Of a stretch of DNA of 64,000 bases, positions 62,225-64,000 are shown in pieces (position 1 is the first letter of the stretch; every line of letters begins with the position of its first letter). This stretch comes from Clostridiales bacterium (GTDB taxonomy: Bacteria; Bacillota; Clostridia; Saccharofermentanales; Saccharofermentanaceae), in contig JAFRQR010000002.1 of assembly GCA_017428545.1 (NCBI GenBank), positions 186,001 through 250,000 of the forward strand, given 5' to 3'. The translations under genes were made by a program, and so were the position numbers. The notes beneath the pieces were generated by a model. That model was not told the origin of the DNA. It saw only the letters and a list, made by a program, of their open reading frames with translations, and searched no databases.

Positions 62225-64000
62225 ATGCCACTGGACGGTATCTCCACTCACCTTCTCGCCAATGAGCTAAATAAGGAGCTTTCGGGCGCCAGGATCGACA
62301 AGATCTATCAGCCCGGGCGATTCGACGTATTCTTTACCGTCCGCACCCAAAACGGAAACAGTAAACTTCTCTTAAGCTGCGATCCGCAAAGTCCGAGAGT
62401 CCAGCTGACGGAGCACATGCGTGAAAATCCGCAGATGCCGCCGAATTTCTGTATGCTTCTGCGAAAGCACCTTCAGGGCGCTCGTATCCTTGCTGTTGAA
62501 TGTCCGCACTTCGAAAGGATCATCGAGATCTCAATTTCAGTTACTGACGAACTTCACGATACCTCAACGAAGAAACTGGTCATTGAAATGATGGGCCGCT
62601 ACAGTAATATCATCTTCCTGAACTCCGAAAACAGGATCATCGATGCTTTGGTTCACGTTGACAGCAGCACGAGCCGAGTCCGTGAGATCATGCCTGCACG
62701 TATCTACGAAGCACCTCCTGCTCAGGGAAAGATCGCTCCGGACCAGGCGCTTTCCATGATCGAAAGCGGGAAAATGCCGATCCTTAAGGATTCGATGCAG
62801 CGTCCGGTCGCAAAGGCAATTCTTGACTCGATCCTCGGATTCTCGCCTCTTTTGGCAAACGACATATGTTTCCAGGCAAAGATCGACCCCAGATGCGGAT
62901 ATTCTTCCCTTTCTGCCGATCAGATCTCTGCCCTTCTTCCCATCTGCCAAAAGATCTTAAAAGCTATCTGCAGCTGCGAACCTTCGCCTACGGTCTACTA
63001 TATCGACGGTGAACCGAAAGACTGGCATGCCCTATCATTAAAAGATGCCGGCATCCCGAGATCCTGTAAGACTATCTCCGAAGCCATGGATCAGGTCCAG
63101 TACTTTTCGGACATGCGTCTGCGTTTTGAAGCCAGACGCCGTTCGATCCGATCGATCCTGACGATGGCCTTTAACCATGCTTCCAAAAAGCTCTCCATTC
63201 ACGAAGAAGATATCCGTGATACCGACAATGCCGGAAAACTCAAGCAGGAAGGCGAGCTGGTACTTGCCTATCAGTATCTTATCAAGCCGGAAGATACATC
63301 CCTGACGATCCCGGATTACCCGGATTTCGGTCAGTCGACGACGATCGATCTTGAGCCCGGTATGACCGCTTCCGAGCAGGGCCAGCTTTATCTGAAACGA
63401 TATAGAAAAGCAATCAGCAGAAGAGAATCCGCCCTTCGCTTCCTCGAAGCCGAAAAAGACGAGGTCGCATATCTCGACTCCCTTCTTCACGCCGTTGATG
63501 CCGCAAGTGAGATCGAAGATCTTCTGGCGATCGAATATGAGATAAAGACTTCTCTTTCAGCAGATAAGGAAGAGCGATCAAGGCAGAATAACGCAAATCA
63601 GGTCTACTACCCGGGCAAATCCAAATCCGGAAAAGCATCTTCGCGAAATCTCCGTCAGGCTGCCCGTGCCGCTCAGGCCAAAAAGAACAGATCCTCTTCG
63701 GCTAAGAAGACCGAGGATCCTTCAGAGCCCCGCAAATACTATGTTGACGGCGGTCTCGAGGTGCTTTCGGGAAGAAATAATATCCAAAATGACAATCTGA
63801 CTTTCCACGTTGCGGCAAAAGAGGATCTGTGGTTTCATGCGAAAAACCTTCCGGGCACGCATGTCATATTGCGCACATATGGAAAAGCACCTTCCGACAA
63901 AGCAATCACCCAGGCGGCATCGATCGCTGCTTACTACTCAAGGAGCAACAAGCCCTTTTCCAGCGGAATGAGCGAATCCAAGACCGAGTATGATGTCCGC
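62225..64000 (+). CDS. rqcH: NFACT family protein RqcH (fibronectin-binding-like), cut at the right edge
   Basis: The first 592 codons are visible, open to the window end. The start M-P-L-D-G-I-S-T-H-L-L, the NFACT-N segment with D-K-I-Y-Q-P and M-G-R-Y-S-N-I, a coiled-coil region (about 300-460) and the beginning of NFACT-R (W-F-H-A-K-N-L-P-G-T-H-V-I-L near 556) match RqcH/FpbA. RqcH binds stalled 50S subunits with tRNA-Ala and adds alanine tails for degradation. GAGGAATGATCT precedes the ATG. About 50 C-terminal residues are probably missing. Confidence 0.93.
   Translation, partial: MPLDGISTHLLANELNKELSGARIDKIYQPGRFDVFFTVRTQNGNSKLLLSCDPQSPRVQLTEHMRENPQMPPNFCMLLRKHLQGARILAVECPHFERIIEISISVTDELHDTSTKKLVIEMMGRYSNIIFLNSENRIIDALVHVDSSTSRVREIMPARIYEAPPAQGKIAPDQALSMIESGKMPILKDSMQRPVAKAILDSILGFSPLLANDICFQAKIDPRCGYSSLSADQISALLPICQKILKAICSCEPSPTVYYIDGEPKDWHALSLKDAGIPRSCKTISEAMDQVQYFSDMRLRFEARRRSIRSILTMAFNHASKKLSIHEEDIRDTDNAGKLKQEGELVLAYQYLIKPEDTSLTIPDYPDFGQSTTIDLEPGMTASEQGQLYLKRYRKAISRRESALRFLEAEKDEVAYLDSLLHAVDAASEIEDLLAIEYEIKTSLSADKEERSRQNNANQVYYPGKSKSGKASSRNLRQAARAAQAKKNRSSSAKKTEDPSEPRKYYVDGGLEVLSGRNNIQNDNLTFHVAAKEDLWFHAKNLPGTHVILRTYGKAPSDKAITQAASIAAYYSRSNKPFSSGMSESKTEYDVR

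Noticed and set aside
1..64000. CRISPR arrays, prophage, insertion sequences, rRNA, defence islands
   Set aside because: No regularly spaced repeats, integrase, transposase or terminal-repeat pairs, and no known defence domains were seen on either strand.

Overview
The window looks like the chromosome of a fibre-degrading anaerobic Clostridia (Bacillota), of the Lachnospiraceae or Oscillospiraceae/Saccharofermentans kind. The signs are strong GGAGG ribosome-binding sites, TTGACA/TATAAT promoters, intrinsic terminators, a YesM/YesN regulator pair, RNase Y, a PgpH-type HD protein, RqcH, ddh and DUF6171/DUF5702/DUF5688 families. Moderate G+C is judged by eye. I see no phage, insertion sequence, CRISPR array, rRNA or defence island. 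Most genes are on the minus strand and tightly packed; no gene-free gap exceeds about 250 bases.

Region 1 (1-17400) is a plant-pentose module. A minus-strand operon encodes a GH51 arabinofuranosidase, a Cys-rich DUF6171 protein, an FGGY kinase, AraD and a fucose/arabinose-isomerase-family enzyme. It is followed by a YesM-YesN two-component pair, a lipoprotein plus two permeases (Lpl-type oligosaccharide ABC importer without its ATPase), a YesL-like DUF624 protein and a truncated gene at the left edge. Divergently, one 991-residue polypeptide joins a carboxylesterase, a GH43 domain and a CBM6-like tail without a signal peptide. The module should import arabinose-decorated oligosaccharides, finish their hydrolysis in the cytoplasm and feed L-arabinose to the pentose phosphate pathway.

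Region 2 (17400-31100) is housekeeping: a small conserved protein, tRNA-Leu, ddh, an Fe-S helicase carrying a nuclease domain, then a seven-gene minus operon ymdB-lspA-rluD-phoH-pgpH-(ybeY-era fusion)-recO, and rny.

Region 3 (31100-43430) holds a flavin reductase, a GNAT-Ogt fusion, an orphan lipoprotein, tRNA-Thr, pncA-pncB, tRNA-Arg, and an operon that runs from a small membrane protein through yerC and secA into a purine/S-adenosylhomocysteine salvage set (PNP, SAH hydrolase, amidohydrolase).

Region 4 (43430-59140) holds a three-gene Tad-like pseudopilin cassette, a divergent methylglyoxal-synthase-like protein paired with a metallo-beta-lactamase-fold hydrolase, mreC-mreD-mrdA, radC with a DUF5688 gene, icd with a SEC-C protein, comEC-holA and engB.

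Region 5 (59350-64000) is on the plus strand: two tandem atypical PRPP synthases, a small membrane protein, and rqcH cut by the right edge.

The most unusual items are the protein fusions (esterase-GH43-CBM6, YbeY-Era, GNAT-Ogt, nuclease-helicase), the tandem PRPP synthases, the degenerate methylglyoxal-synthase/hydrolase pair, the possible inosine-type SAH salvage operon and the small Cys-rich protein in the arabinose operon. None can be proved novel from sequence alone.
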